Shown here in pieces: positions 23,128 to 35,445 of a DNA stretch of 64,000 nucleotides. The first letter of the stretch is position 1. Every line of letters begins with the position of its first letter. A program made the translations under genes and the position numbers. The DNA lies in contig CM048839.1 of NCBI GenBank assembly GCA_026545765.1, positions 17,422,566 through 17,486,565 of the forward strand, read 5' to 3'. The notes below the pieces were generated by a model. It did not search any database. It had not been told where the DNA came from and saw only the letters and a list, made by a program, of their open reading frames with translations. Source of the stretch: Plantago major (taxonomy: Eukaryota > Streptophyta > Magnoliopsida > Lamiales > Plantaginaceae).

Positions 23128-23828
23128 TGAAAGTGCAGATGTTGCGACATAGCTATATATTGCAACAATAACTTCTCTTGATGTCGATTCGGAAAATCTG
23201 CACTTTAGAGGACTTTATTGATAATGCCTTTTTTCACTAACTATATAACCTAGTTCCACAGATCTGAGTTTGTGTTTTCAGATAGGAATCGACTTATATT
23301 CAAGAAAGCCATGGAGTCTTAGAAGACAAGATACAAGGGACTCTTGGAAGTCAATATCTTATGGACTCTTAGAAGATTGAATGATTTGGACTCTTGAAGA
23401 TAAGGATGAGCAACAAGATCTGATTGGACCTGATCTTATGGACGTTTTTGTACATTATATATACAAGATCAGGGCCATCACAAAGGGGGTGCAAGTATAG
23501 AGCAATAGAGCAATCATATACATCATTCTCTCTTTACTTGTAACCGTTTTTACTAGTCTTTGAAGTATCTAGTTTAGGTGCTTTGGAATAGTTAGCTATT
23601 CCGACTAGCTTTTTGTAAATCCTCATATTTTAGTGGATATTTGCCTTGGCCACAGTAGGTATATTTATATACCTGCTAGAAATCATCTTGTTTGCTGTTC
23701 ACTTTTACATATTTTCGCTGTGCAAGTGATTGTTCCTGTCACTGTGACACCAACTGCTGTAGTAACATTGCTACTAACAGTGGTGTTTCAGTAAGAAGTG
23801 CAAAGTCCTAGGTCCGTACGTTTTTACA
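23128..23828 (+). repeat. 3' LTR of the TRIM-like element
   Basis: Near-identical to the 5' LTR. It is preceded by the polypurine tract AAGGGGGAGA (about 23117-23126). Confidence 0.88.
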
Positions 23829-23833
23829 ATCAT

Positions 23834-24545
23834 CATCTTCAAAGGCCCAAAATATCGATCCAGATCTGTTTGTGAGGCAAAGCCCAGAACTCTACCGACA
23901 TTGGAAGCTTTTGTCTTTATTCTTCTCTTTTTCCCGGAAGGCTATCAGAATGTCTTCCTTCTTACATTCAAGTTAACCTACCTAAATCCAAAATTCGATT
24001 TGCTCTTCTTGATTTATGTCTATGGTGTACATGGATGGAGAATATACAATAATTTTGTGATGTTCTATTCTGTATGTTATGTTGTGATATATAGAGTAGA
24101 TGAAGATTGATGTATTCGATTTGTAAAATTGAAATTAGGGTTCTTGATATTTTGAATTTTGGATATACTTGTAGATTGGGAATCAAATGGAAATGGGCGT
24201 GATTGGAAATAATTTGGCATAATTATTGTATTTTAATTTTATAAATGTATAATTGTATTTGAGAATTGTTTAATTAATTTTACTATTCAAAGGAATTAAT
24301 AAATTGATATTTTTAAATATAGTAAAAATTTGGAAGTTAGAGCAATAGAGTGCGATGATGAAGAGCAACGACACATGTCATGTGTCGACACCTCGACTAA
24401 CAATAATCAGAGCAACAACTTGACTGACGATAGAAAATCTCATATTACTTTTACCTTTATATGAAGTGGATCTGTGCTAGAAGAAAGACTAAAGGAAATG
24501 CGTGCAACTTATATTTAATTGTATGCAACGATGAGCCTATCATGT
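23834..24545. other. Intergenic between TRIM and MULE
   Basis: AT-rich DNA with no supported gene or bounded repeat. Confidence 0.4.
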
Positions 24546-24555
24546 CATCTATCTA

Positions 24556-24693
24556 GGGAAAAATCCCTAAATGGTACCTTATGTTGTACCATTTCACGTT
24601 TTGGTACCTTTCTTTGACACAGTACAATTTTTATACCTTACGTTAACTTTCCGTCCAATTTTACTACTCCGTTAGTCGAAATTGACGGACCCG
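24556..24693 (+). repeat. Left TIR of the MULE
   Basis: A 138-bp inverted repeat running from GGGAAAAATCCCTAAATGG to GACGGACCCG; partner at 30489-30626. Confidence 0.92.
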
Positions 24694-24959
24694 TCAATTT
24701 GGACCGAACTAGCACGAATTAGAACGGATTCGTCGAATTTTCCGTGAGTAAGTCGCGTGTCGAACACGCGCCTGATTAAATTTTTTTTTTTTATAAAATT
24801 TATGTTTATTTATTTAGAACGTTTAAAAAACGAAAAATGAAAAAACCATTACAATTTCTTCTGCAAATCACTTTACCCGACCCGACTTTAAATCATTCTC
24901 TCTTACCCCCAAATCAAATCGGAAGAACCCTAGTCTGAAGAAAACAACGACTTGGTCGA

Positions 24960-25566
24960 ATGGCATCGTCTGGAAGTGAATCAAGTGGTGTAACAAACCG
25001 CAAATGTCGTTGCGGGAAGATTCCTCGTCAATATTGTTCATGGAAGGCAGCAACTGTTGGTCGTCGATTCTTTGGATGTCCCGACTATAATGTAAGTTTG
25101 GTATTTTTGGGAAGTTAAGGATTTTCGTTTGTATGGGTATGGGTATGGGTAATTTGCCCGGTTTATTGGATGATATGAAACTTGTCTGTTAATTGGTGTA
25201 TTGATAGATATATGTTTACTGTTTCTGCAGAAGTTTGAAAAACGTGGGTGTAAGTATTTTGATTGGGTTGATGATCCTTTTGATAGTAGACTGAGTGGCG
25301 TGTTAAGTATCCTGGTTAATAGTAAACGTATGGCAGAGGAGATGTCTGTGAGACTTGATGCTCAAGTGAAAGAGTTAAGCACTGATTTGGACAGTATGAT
25401 TGCTGCAAATGACAATTTGTTAGTCTCACACAAAATGCTGGAGGAGAAGCTTAAGATGCTGGAGAGTGAGAAGGAAGCATCTGATAAGAAGATTAGGGTA
25501 CTGGTTAAGGCAATTCGACTGCTTTGTGTGGTGATCATTTGGCTTTTGTTGTTTTATGTAATGTAG
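24960..25566 (+). CDS. GRF zinc-finger, coiled-coil, membrane-anchored protein in MULE
   Basis: Two exons, 24960-25091 and 25231-25566, join in frame to 155 residues. Residues 16-56 form a GRF-type zinc finger: KCRCGK (C16, C18), C26, the GRRFFGCP signature (C40) and RGCKYFDW (C51). Residues of about 75-145 are charged and heptad-like (RMAEEMSVRL, MLEEKLKMLESEKEASDKKI), a probable coiled coil. The C-terminus LLCVVIIWLLLFYVM is hydrophobic enough for a tail anchor. GRF fingers bind nucleic acid in other proteins. The gene lies inside the MULE and is convergent with the transposase, with 425 bases between their stop codons. This is the arrangement of mudrB relative to mudrA, although it does not look like MURB. 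Role in transposition is inference. Confidence 0.85.
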
Positions 25567-25991
25567 ATGCTATGGTTTGTGGTATTAGGCTGATAAGATG
25601 TAATCTGTATTAGAAAAGAATTAGCAGGTGGAGTCTGGAGTAGTCCAAGATGTGCTCTATGTAATTTTGGCTATGTAATTGATGTAATCAAGCACAAAAA
25701 ATGTAGTTGATCTTGCTATTCTGGCTATGGAATTTTGGGCATTGGGATCCCTGAAATCAATATTCAACTTGGCGGTTTCTTATATTGACTCAAGGTAGAT
25801 ACTTGAACTGTTAATGTTAATGTAAATGAACAATGCAACATGGAACAATAAACTGGAAACAGGTCTTCTAATTTCATCCAACAAAATATGCAAATGGATT
25901 CTCAAATTCAGGACATAAATTCTAAAGCAAAAGTGTGCCAAAGTATGAGTAACACTAGACAAAAGAACATAAATTCTAAAGCAAATCACAT

Positions 25992-28900
25992 TCAAGTGAC
26001 AAATTCAATTCTCTTCTTTCCTGCCTTCTTTGCTTGATCAACTTTCTCCTTCTTCACTTTAATCAGCTTCTGTTTTGCTTGTTCTACCTTATCTTGCTTC
26101 ACTTTCATCAACTGATCACTTGTGATGAAATTACCTCCAGGGGTTTGAATATGGACTGTTCTCCCATCAATCTTCAGAGGTTTGGAGTAATTGGCCAAAT
26201 CAACTCCTCCTTGCTGCAATGCATAAAATGCAGCTGGTCTTTTTTCTTTGTCAGCTTCCTTCAACTTGTTCAGTTCTTGAACAATGCTTGATGAACCATC
26301 CTACATTATTAACAACTAATCAAATTGGAGTCTAAATCAAACTAGAACTACTCAGAATATATAACAAAGGTAAAGTGTGTACATTAATGTTGCTTGAAGT
26401 TCCAGAAGTTCCAGAAGTTCCCTGAAGTTCCTTCTGCACTTTAGATACATCATTTACCTGTGTCATATAGCTAATTTAGTTTCATAATACATCACCAAAC
26501 AAATACAACATACAAATGGGGATATATACCTTGTCTTGAGCTTCCATTTCATCAATCAATTGCAGGTTCTTCTTAAGATCACACCCCCTCTGATTATGGC
26601 CAAGTTCATGGCAGTATCCACACTTGACTGTGTCTTGTTGCTTCTTCATTTGGTACTTGCTCTTTTTGGAGATAGCTGGTGGTCCACCTCCTCTTGGCCT
26701 TGACTTCCTTTTGACTTGGTGTGCAGGCTCATCAGGCTCCCTTCTCCTAGCCTTTCTTGGTCTGCCTCTCTTTTTCACTTCAAATGGTGGTACAATTGGT
26801 ACATCAAGTCTACACCATTCCTTTCTTCCATTGATAGGAACCACAGCAGGCTAGTCAAACAAGCAAACAAATAGACATATTCATGACTCCATAAGCATAT
26901 AATCAACAAGCATAAGCAAATGGTAAAGAAAGTTAGGGACATATATTACCTCATAGCATGCCTTGTATGTCTTAACATAATAGGCCTCATCTACAAATTC
27001 TTCTACATCCCACTTATTTTCAGCAATGGCAGAGCATGCATGTTTGCAAGGGATTCCAGTTAAATCCCATTTCCTACACCCACATGTCTTCTCTTTCAAA
27101 TTCACACTATATTTCATGCCCGTAGTATCCTCAACTGTCCATAACCACTTGGTTGAAGAAAATGGAATACAATCCTGGTTCTTGTTCAGATTTTCAGTTA
27201 GTAGATCACTAATCTTAGGACATAACTTACTACCTTTCCACCTTTGACTACACAACTCCCTATTTACTTGGAATCTTTTCATAATATACTCAAAAATCCA
27301 ATCACACATTGCAACTATACCAAGCTGCCTCCCTTCAAGAATAACACTATTAAAACACTCACAGACATTGTTGAGAAGGATATCACATTTACTGTGTGTA
27401 GGGAAGTGTGATCTGCTCCATTGACTTGGATCTCTTTGTTGTAGCCACATGCTTGCCTTGGGATCAAGCTTCCACAATTCTTCTCTTTTGTCATCAAACT
27501 GCCTTAATGTAGTGGCAGTAGCCATGTTCCATAAGGCTTCCTTGATTGGAGTACCTGTTGCAAACAAATAACACAAGCAATTATCAGTTAATATGCATCA
27601 TTATGTATACATTACAAACAAGTAACAAGTGCTAGTACCAGTGTGTCCTGCAGATTTCATGTTCCCATGTAGGTGTCTCACACAAAACCTATGATCAGAT
27701 TCATTGAAGTTCTTGCTCATTGCCTTGATCAAGCCCTTTTGCTTATCACTCATAAAAGTGAATTTCTTATGATCTTGCATCTCTAAATCAGTCTCAAGTG
27801 TTGACAAGAACCAGTCCCATGTCTCAAAGTCTTCTTGCTTCACTACTGCCCATGCAATTGGGAAAATATTGTTGTTTGGGTCAACTCCTACTGCAGTAAG
27901 CAATACACCCCCATATTTGCCTTTCAAGTGACAACCATCCAAGCCTATGATAGGTCTACAATGTCTAAATCCCTCCTTGCAGGCAGCCAATCTTACATAC
28001 ATCTTCTCAAACCTATCAGTTTCATTATTTGCAACAACAAACATGCAAGTTCCAGGGTTTTTATCCAACACCTCAGCAATGTAGGCATACAATTCAGCAT
28101 ACTGCTCCTCCAATGTCCCATATAGCATCTCCAATGCCAATTTTCTTGCCCTGTGCACTTGTTGTCTAGAAATTGTTATCTTCAACTCAAGTCTCACCTC
28201 CCTCCTTATAGTTTTTGTTTTCCTCCTAGGATCAATGAGGAACCTGGCAAGGTAATATCTTGCCAACCAAGCTGACTTGATGTTAGTCGCAGTTTGATCT
28301 TCTTGGCAGTTGTGCTTGGGCATGTACTTATGTATCCTATAACAGTAACCTTCACCCTTAGTTCTGACTGCATTAATCCTAAACTGGCAGTTTCTCCCAC
28401 CTGCACACTTCACATACATCCTCCTATCATCATTAGGCTTAATCTTCAGTGGTTTTTGTATTCTCATTGCATGAGAGTGCACTGCAGTCCTAAACATAAG
28501 CTTGCTAGTGAAAAGTGTACCCAAGTCTTTCTCTTGGAATACAGATTCTTTAATTGGTCTGCCCTTCTTGTTGTTCCCATGCTTGGTGATAAAATCCCTC
28601 AACAGCTGCCTATGACTTTTCTTTCTAGTAGTACCCTCTTCTTCATCAGAGGAGCAACTAGTGAAGTCCACACTATCCAAACAGACATCTTCCTCTCCAC
28701 TATACGGCATATCACTATCAGAATCACTCTCATCAGGTGATTCAATTTCAGGACTTGAGTAACCATCTTCATTATCTTCAACTTTGGCCTTACCTTTTGA
28801 ATCCCTTTTCAGCCTTTCATCCTCCTCCTCCTCTCCACTATCTGTTGAATCATCATCTTCATTGTCATCTATCCCTTTCCCAGTATGTACCTTATCCTTG

Positions 28901-30205
28901 ATTCTATCTTCCTCAAACTCATACATAGGATCATAGAACTCATCTAAGTTCAAGTCTTCATCATCTCCACTTGACTTTTTCCCTTTCACTGTTGACTTCT
29001 TAGGTCCAACTGGTTCCTCACTAGACTCATCTTCCCAATCAGTCTCCAATCCTTCTGCCATCAAATCATCATCACCCTTCACCTAGATCTCACCAGCTTT
29101 GACTCCACTCTGAGTTTGTGTTTGTGTATTACACACTTGAGAAACTGGTTCTTGTATAGGTTCAGTGTCATCTTCTAACTCCACCTCAGTCAAATCTGGC
29201 CACACTTTAGCATCCACATACAAATCCAACTCTCCCTTATTAACTCCTTTCATCCATGTTTTAATCCACTGCATTGGTGTAGTAAGCATAATGAACCCCC
29301 CATCATTAAGGTCATAAAATCCTTTAACACCAGAAATCCCAATTCTTGAACAAATGTCAATCATGCCTTCCAAACTAGCATGAGTTCCACCCATCTTAGG
29401 TATTTGAACAGAGAACCCACCAACATATGCACCCACTGGCATATGAACAAATGAGCCACCAAACCACAAGAACAGCTCAAACTCAACATCGCTTGTGTCA
29501 ACTGCAATTAACAAATGCAAGTATTAAGATAAACTAACTATGTAATCCCCACTAACTATCTGAAATTACTTAATAAACTACTAATTATGTCATTAAGATT
29601 AAACTAAGTCAACTAATTATCATTAGCATTATAATAAAGCCACTACACACACTAATCCACATATGCCTTTTTCAGTCAACAAAAGAGCACAAACCACACT
29701 TAGAATCTTTTCAAGCCAAAACAGACAAATCAAAGAGATAACATGTACTGTTGAAGGGGGACCAAACTGAACATCAATACATTCAATATTCGAAATATTC
29801 TCACCAAACCAACATTTACTATACTACACCAACTTTCCCACTATATGTACAAGAGTTCACTTGACACACATAAATCAGTCACCCACCCATAACATAACCC
29901 ATAAACATAACTATACACATAAATCATAGAAATCATCCACCAACCATCAATCTCGGCAAACACCATTATACTCAGTCAATTCGAAAACAAAGTAAAGAAA
30001 AAGGAAACACCAAGCACTTACCGTTTCTCTTGTCCAACGCTGTAAAAATCCTCGACAGAGTGTTCATTCCAATCGTCTTCTCCGTTACATACGACTTCAA
30101 TGGAGATTTCAAACAACTCGTCTTCTCCTTATCAGGTGGTTTGCCCAGACGACTCTCCGTCGACTTCGATCTCCCTTTTCCAGTCGACTTCAATGGAGTA
30201 CTCAT
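25992..30205 (-). CDS. MURA-type transposase with one in-frame stop
   Basis: Six exons (minus strand) 30205-30022, 29501-27639, 27554-26950, 26850-26530, 26457-26383 and 26300-25992 join in frame with GT-AG introns to 1118 codons before the terminal stop. Codon 201 is TAG (29085-29083). Order of parts: a PB1-like N-terminal domain (about 62-160); an acidic linker; the transposition/zinc-binding region (ending near HNCQ); the MULE catalytic core with IIGLDGCHLKG (D583) and FMSDKQKGL (D647) and a candidate third acid in NNVCECFN; a SWIM finger, CGCRKW...GIPCKHA; a basic RGRPRKARRR stretch; and a CCHC knuckle CGYCHELGHNQRGC. The protein should bind the TIRs and cut DNA in the nucleus. If the TAG is real, a product may start at MAEGLETDW just after it and would lack the PB1-like domain. 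Confidence 0.9.
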
Positions 30206-30488
30206 CCAGTTTGATTAGTTACACCAATTCGTTCTATGTGAGACGACTAGGGTTCTTCACACAAATTTGGGGATTTCTGTTCACGGTTTTAGTTTTGATT
30301 TGAATAATGGCAAATTGTGTTGTTTAGTCTTTCTTATTTTCATTTCTTTTTTTAATTTGTTTTATGTTTTCTTAATTTGTTTTATGTTTTTTTTATTAAA
30401 TTTAAACGGGCGCGTGTCACTCACGCGAATATAATGACGTCACCAAGACGTTTTTCGAGTAAATTAACGGCGATTGTAATTCACGCGT

Positions 30489-30626
30489 CGGGTCCGTCAA
30501 TTTCGACTAACAGAGTAGTAAAATTGGACGGAAAGTTAACGTAAGGTATAAAAATTGTACTGTGTCAAAGAAAGGTACCAAAACGTGAAATTGTACAACA
30601 TAAGGTACCATTTATGGATTTTTCCC
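30489..30626 (-). repeat. Right TIR of the MULE
   Basis: Inverted partner of 24556-24693. Probable promoter for the transposase, whose ATG is 284 bases inside. Confidence 0.92.
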
Positions 30627-30636
30627 CATCTATCTA

Positions 30637-31880
30637 TATAGTCTATACTAAGACTAAGAAACAAATTGAGAGCCTGAAAAAAGAAAAATGAAAAAGACCT
30701 GGAAAAAAAAAAAGAAAAACTTCCAGCACAAATGTGTAGGACTCCACTTTAATTATAATGGATGTCAGGACTTAAATCTCATGAGATTCAGGTAAGTAGA
30801 ATGTCTTATTCTACGCGTCTAACGTATAGTTTCCAACTTCCAGTCTTACAATCTACGTATTGCATATATACCGTTACTAAGTGATATGATATGAATAACA
30901 ATTAAATACACACCGCGAATATACAGTTTCTCCAAAAATGAGAAAGTAAGCGTGAAATATACTTAGGATTTCACAAACCGAGTCCGAACTAGTAGATGAA
31001 AAGCTACCATGCCAATGTTAGTTTTTGTAATACAGAAATGGAATCTTGGCGAATTCTTAATCTTCTAGTGTCGGTGAAAGACGCACTATTAATTATGGGT
31101 CCATTGGAGTGATAGGAATACTATCTAGCTAGTGATCGATCAAGTGAGACACGAAGATATATTATGGTTTATATATTGGCAGCTAGCCCATTCCAACTTA
31201 TTTGGCAGGTGCAACTTAAATATGGTGCATGGTTCATCAGACCAATCATTAAATGAATCAAGCCCATATACCCCACCTTAAACTTCACAAATTAAAACTG
31301 AGAAAATTGCATCAAGCCCCTCAAGTTTGTTGTTATGGACAAAACATCTCATAATGTTCTAAATTGTGTAAACTACACCCTCAAAATCTATGACATTATG
31401 CCCCTTGGAGTTCCGTCTATACACTAAAGTTGTTTCGTTACAGTTTAGTGTGATCGCTCATACTACTTTTAGTTAAAGCCACATCTCGTTATTAAAGCTG
31501 ACATTAAGGGAAGAGTTTTTAGTTTTTGAGATAGGATTACATTTTCTTTGCGAGGAGTTTGAATTGTCTCTTGAACTTCCATCATATTAAGTTCTCATCA
31601 TAATTTTTGAAAAAAAATGAACACATTTTGTGTAAGTACTCATTATTTGTTTGATTAAAATGCGATTTACAATTTGAAGCTGTGCAAGACGGAAGGACTA
31701 AACTAGCCTTGTAATTCCCTTGAAACTAAATGCCGGGATTGACAAATTAAACAAGACGCGTACACATGGCCATGTAACTTTGAGAGACATTTTGCAAAAA
31801 ATAAAAAGTTGGGGGATTGACGTAAATTTTCATAAAAATCTCATTAATGGTAATAAAAATCCAACCTTGAGAACCTATGT
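30637..31880. other. Upstream region of the endoglucanase gene
   Basis: No gene is seen. A stretch around 31300-31430 (ATTGCATCAAGCCCCTCAAG and following CCCC-rich words) resembles the subterminal style of Mutator-like elements, but no pair of ends was found. Confidence 0.35.
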
Positions 31881-31910
31881 CACGTGCCTCTTAACAACAT
31901 TATATAAAGA
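31881..31910 (+). promoter_or_regulatory. G-box and TATA box of the GH9 gene
   Basis: CACGTG at 31881-31886 is a G-box core (bZIP/bHLH site). TATATAAAGA at 31901-31910 is a strong TATA-box match 44 bases before the ATG at 31954. The spacing fits a short leader. Predicted only. Confidence 0.55.
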
Positions 31911-31953
31911 GGCCAAAACAAACAGTTGGAAAAAAGATGGAAAAGAAAGAACA

Positions 31954-34900
31954 ATGAGGGCATGCTTGTTGTTCTTACTACTATCTCTATTCTCATCACT
32001 TTCCTACTCAAAACCTCTCAATTACGGGGATGCACTCTCCAAGAGCCTCCTCTACTTCGAGGCGCAACGCTCCGGTCGCCTCCCTTACAACCAAAGGGTC
32101 ACCTGGCGCCACCATTCCGGCCTAACTGACGGCCTCGAACAAGGGGTATTCATTTATTTCTATGTAACTATATTTGTCGGACTCACTCTATACCAACTGC
32201 ATTGTATTAATTTACGGAAATTTATTAAATGACATAGAATCATTGTACCAGCTACATTGTATTTAGTTTTATGGGAAGTCGAGAAATGAGTTAGGATCAT
32301 TGTACCAATCCCATTGTATTTAATTTTTTTGAAATTTGATGTATCGTCGTGTAGGTCGATTTGGTGGGAGGATATTACGATGCCGGAGACAATGTGAAAT
32401 TTGGTTTGCCAATGGCTTTTACAATCACATTGCTTTCATGGGGTGTGATTGAATTCCATGATCAAATTGATGAAGCTGGTGAATTACAACATGCTCTTGA
32501 AGCTATCAAATGGGGTACTGATTATTTCATCAAAGCACACACTCATCCTCATGTTCTTTGGGCTCAGGTTACTCAAATTCCTTTCCATCTTATTTTGATT
32601 TAAATAATTTCAATTTGATTGTTTATGCACTAGTAATCACATTCTCATATGTTTTAAAAGTCAGAATAAGAAGTTTGTCACCTTGTTAAAAAAGGTGCAT
32701 AATGATGATTATGAAATCTCGTGCTTAAAGGATGATTAGTGAAGATAACGATGTGATTATATATGGAGTTAATGATGTCGGTGGTCAGGTAGGAGATGGT
32801 GAAACTGATCACTCGTGCTGGCAGCGGCCGGAAGATATGACGACGTCGAGGCGGGCCTACAAGGTGGACGAGGCGAATCCAGGGACGGAAGTGGCAGAGG
32901 AGACAGCTGCGGCATTGGCCGCCGCATCGATTGTGTTTAGGAGAACTAATCCACATTACTCTAACCTTCTCTTGGAACATGCTCACCAGGTTAGTTTTGT
33001 TACTGAGGTTGTTAGAAGAGTTGACAAGGTCTTTTTCTGTCATTTTCATGGTGATCATTAAGGTATAATCTTTGTTTGTTTCCATGTTTGATTTAAATAA
33101 TGATAGAGGATTTAGTTACTAAGATTGCATAAATGATCTAATCAGAAAGGATTTGGTACTTTATGAAACTGACTTCACATGTCTAAGCCTATTTTAGCAT
33201 AAGTGAGGTGCAATTGATCTCATATTAAAAGCATTGGTAATTTTTGTTTGGTAATAAGCTAGACATTGCAACGTGTGTTATGTCTGATCTACTACTACTT
33301 ATGATAATATGTCTCTACTACTACGATTTATCAACTTTCAAGTTGTAGGGTATACTAATTGCAAGGCTGCAAATGGACTAACATATACACATGGTGTATG
33401 TCAAGGCCATCAAGTGGGAGTACATATTATTTATGACATTGAAAAATTAATATTATGGTAGGCGGCATAATTTTTTTATAATAAAAGAAAATTACATAGT
33501 TATATAAGATACGCAAACTTTACCCTTTCATGATGTAACGTACATTATACCACGTGATTAATATCATTAATTATTGAGATATTATAGTTACCAATGTAAC
33601 ATAATCTCACATCACGACATAAAATTAGAGATACACTCTCACTATAATATATGGGATTCAAAATTCAAATCCTACAGGAAGTGTTTCAGAGTAATTTAGG
33701 ACCCCGATATCTAATAAACCCACTCAAACACAATGGAGGTACATGCATAACCAATTAGACAATAAATAACATCATTAATCAAATTATTACCTCAAGCAGA
33801 TCTATATCTTTTTTTGGAACTTGTAACTAGAAATCATCTGCAATACACATTGAGTAGATGTCATATGCACTTGTTTGCTATTGTGTGAAACATTCATTGC
33901 TACAAGCTCTACCAAATTAATTGTAAACCTTATATTGATGTGTACTTCCCACACCATTGCACTAACTTCAGATTCTTTAATATGTTAAACAACCATGTTT
34001 GTTAAATTTTTGGTTTAATTTGTGAATGCAGTTATTTGAGTTTGGTGACAAGTTTAGAGGAAGATATGATAAGAGTATTGAAGAAGTTAAGGGATACTAT
34101 TCGTCGGTGAGTGGCTACAAAGATGAGTTGTTGTGGGCTTCATTGTGGCTCTACAAAGCCACTGTTGGTAACTCCATTTCCAAGTCCGACTACTACTTCA
34201 ACTATGCAATAAACAATGCCCGAGCTTTTGGTGGTCTCACTTGGTCCATCAAAGAGTTCAGTTGGGATGTTAAGTATGTGGGAGTCCAAATCATGGCTGC
34301 TATGGTAACTCATTTCCTTACCGTTCCCGTCTATGTGAAATTATTATTCAATAAAACTAGTGCGAGCATTCCTCATATAATACGAAAACACTACATCTTC
34401 GAGGTCTAATGTTTGTTAACGGTGTACATGTATTTCAGCTGTCAATGGAAGGGAGAAACAAAAGAGAAAGGGAGATTCTACTACAATACCGCGCAAAGGC
34501 ACATCACTATGTGTGTGCTTGCTTGAACAAGAACAATTCGACTAACGTGCATCGCACTCCAGCTGGACTTCTATACACTCGCCAATGGAACAATATGCAG
34601 TACGTATCATCTGCGACGCTTCTGCTCCTTGTGTACTCTGAACATCTCCGCTCCGCCAATGAAATAGTAACTTGTCCAAAAGTTTCAACTGTGGAACCTC
34701 AGAAGATCCTCAAATTTGTGAAATCTCAAGTGGACTATATATTAGGCACCAATCCGATGGGAGTGAGCTACTTGGTCGGACATGGACCAGTCTATCCCAA
34801 ATGGGTGCACCATAGGGGTGCGTCAATAGGCGCATATAAGGTGAGCAAGGCTTTTATAGGATGCACGCAGGGGTACGATGATTGGTATGGACGCAAGGCA

Positions 34901-35110
34901 CCTAACCCAAATGAGCTAGTTGGAGCTCTTGTGGGTGGACCGAATGGCAATGATGACTTCCGGGACAAGAGGGGGAATTTCGCGCAAACTGAAGCTTGCA
35001 CATATAATACAGCGCCGCTTGTCGGGGTTTTTGCAAAATTCAACTCACTAGAGAAAGGAAATTATACTTCAGATATCAATACAAGCAAGAAATTGATTTC
35101 TTCAGTGTAA
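31954..35110 (+). CDS. GH9 endo-1,4-beta-glucanase, secreted
   Basis: Exons 31954-32145, 32355-32567, 32789-32989, 34032-34304 and 34439-35110, all split at phase 0, join to 516 residues. [19 protein letters not shown] is a signal peptide, and the mature protein is one GH9 catalytic domain. Markers are [11 protein letters not shown] (D73 and D76; the DAGD pair holds the base), [26 protein letters not shown] (H417/H418) and [15 protein letters not shown] (D469, with acid E478), followed by YNTAPLVG. There is no transmembrane anchor and no CBM49 tail, so it fits class B plant endoglucanases acting on cellulose or xyloglucan in the wall. An in-frame upstream ATG at 31720 was rejected because it lies before the TATA box and would bury the signal peptide. 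Intron 3 is about 1 kb and has no gene. Confidence 0.95.
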
Positions 35111-35445
35111 AGCAGAAATGTATAGAAATGTGGAGGGTTTTGTTTTGGTTTAGCAATGAAAGGCAACTGTACTTGCAAATACAAATATATTTAGTGGTGT
35201 AATATGCAAAGGCTTCAGAAATTTCTTTGGCAAGAACATGCATTGGAAGAGAGACTAGATTTGCATTTTACAAATACAACAATTTTGGTTTGGACCCCCG
35301 GATGAACTCCTAAGAAACTCTGATAGTATTCTGTGACAAACAAAATAAACCTGAGATTTATCGATACGGGATTCTACAGAGACTAACCAAAGTCGATCAC
35401 AAGTTCAACTATCGCGATCTTGAAGGTGTACAAGTCTTTGGAGTG
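35111..35445. other. Between GH9 gene and pseudogene
   Basis: GH9 3' untranslated region followed by the 3' flank of the minus-strand pseudogene. No other feature seen. Confidence 0.4.

Larger units (their letters stand above)
22320..23828 (+). mobile_element. TRIM-like LTR retrotransposon
   Basis: Two direct repeats of about 702 bp (22320-23021 and 23128-23828), each starting TGAAAGTGCAG and ending TTTTTACA, bracket only 106 bases. The interior begins with TGGTATCAGAGC, matching an initiator tRNA-Met primer-binding site, and ends with the purine tract AAGGGGGAGA just before the second repeat. The element is flanked by the identical 5-bp duplication ATCAT (22315-22319 and 23829-23833). There is no gag or pol, so reverse transcriptase must come from another element. 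The tiny interior fits TRIM elements, though the LTRs are longer than most TRIM LTRs. The two LTRs differ at a limited number of sites. Confidence 0.92.
24556..30626 (-). mobile_element. Complete Mutator-like element (MULE)
   Basis: A 6071-bp element with 138-bp terminal inverted repeats (24556-24693 and 30489-30626) differing at about three positions by eye. Both ends start GGGAAAAATCC. Identical 10-bp flanks CATCTATCTA at 24546-24555 and 30627-30636 are the target duplication. Inside lie two genes read toward each other: a GRF zinc-finger protein from the left repeat and a MURA-type transposase from the right. The two start codons lie 267 and 284 bases inside their repeats, so each TIR probably carries a promoter, as in maize MuDR. 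Weaker inverted similarity continues inward for about 100 bp (shared ACACGCGCC). Near-identical TIRs and an intact duplication point to a fairly recent insertion. Confidence 0.93.

Noticed and set aside
31720..31953. Upstream ATG extending the GH9 protein by 78 residues
   Set aside because: It lies upstream of the TATA box and G-box and would place a clear signal peptide in mid-protein.
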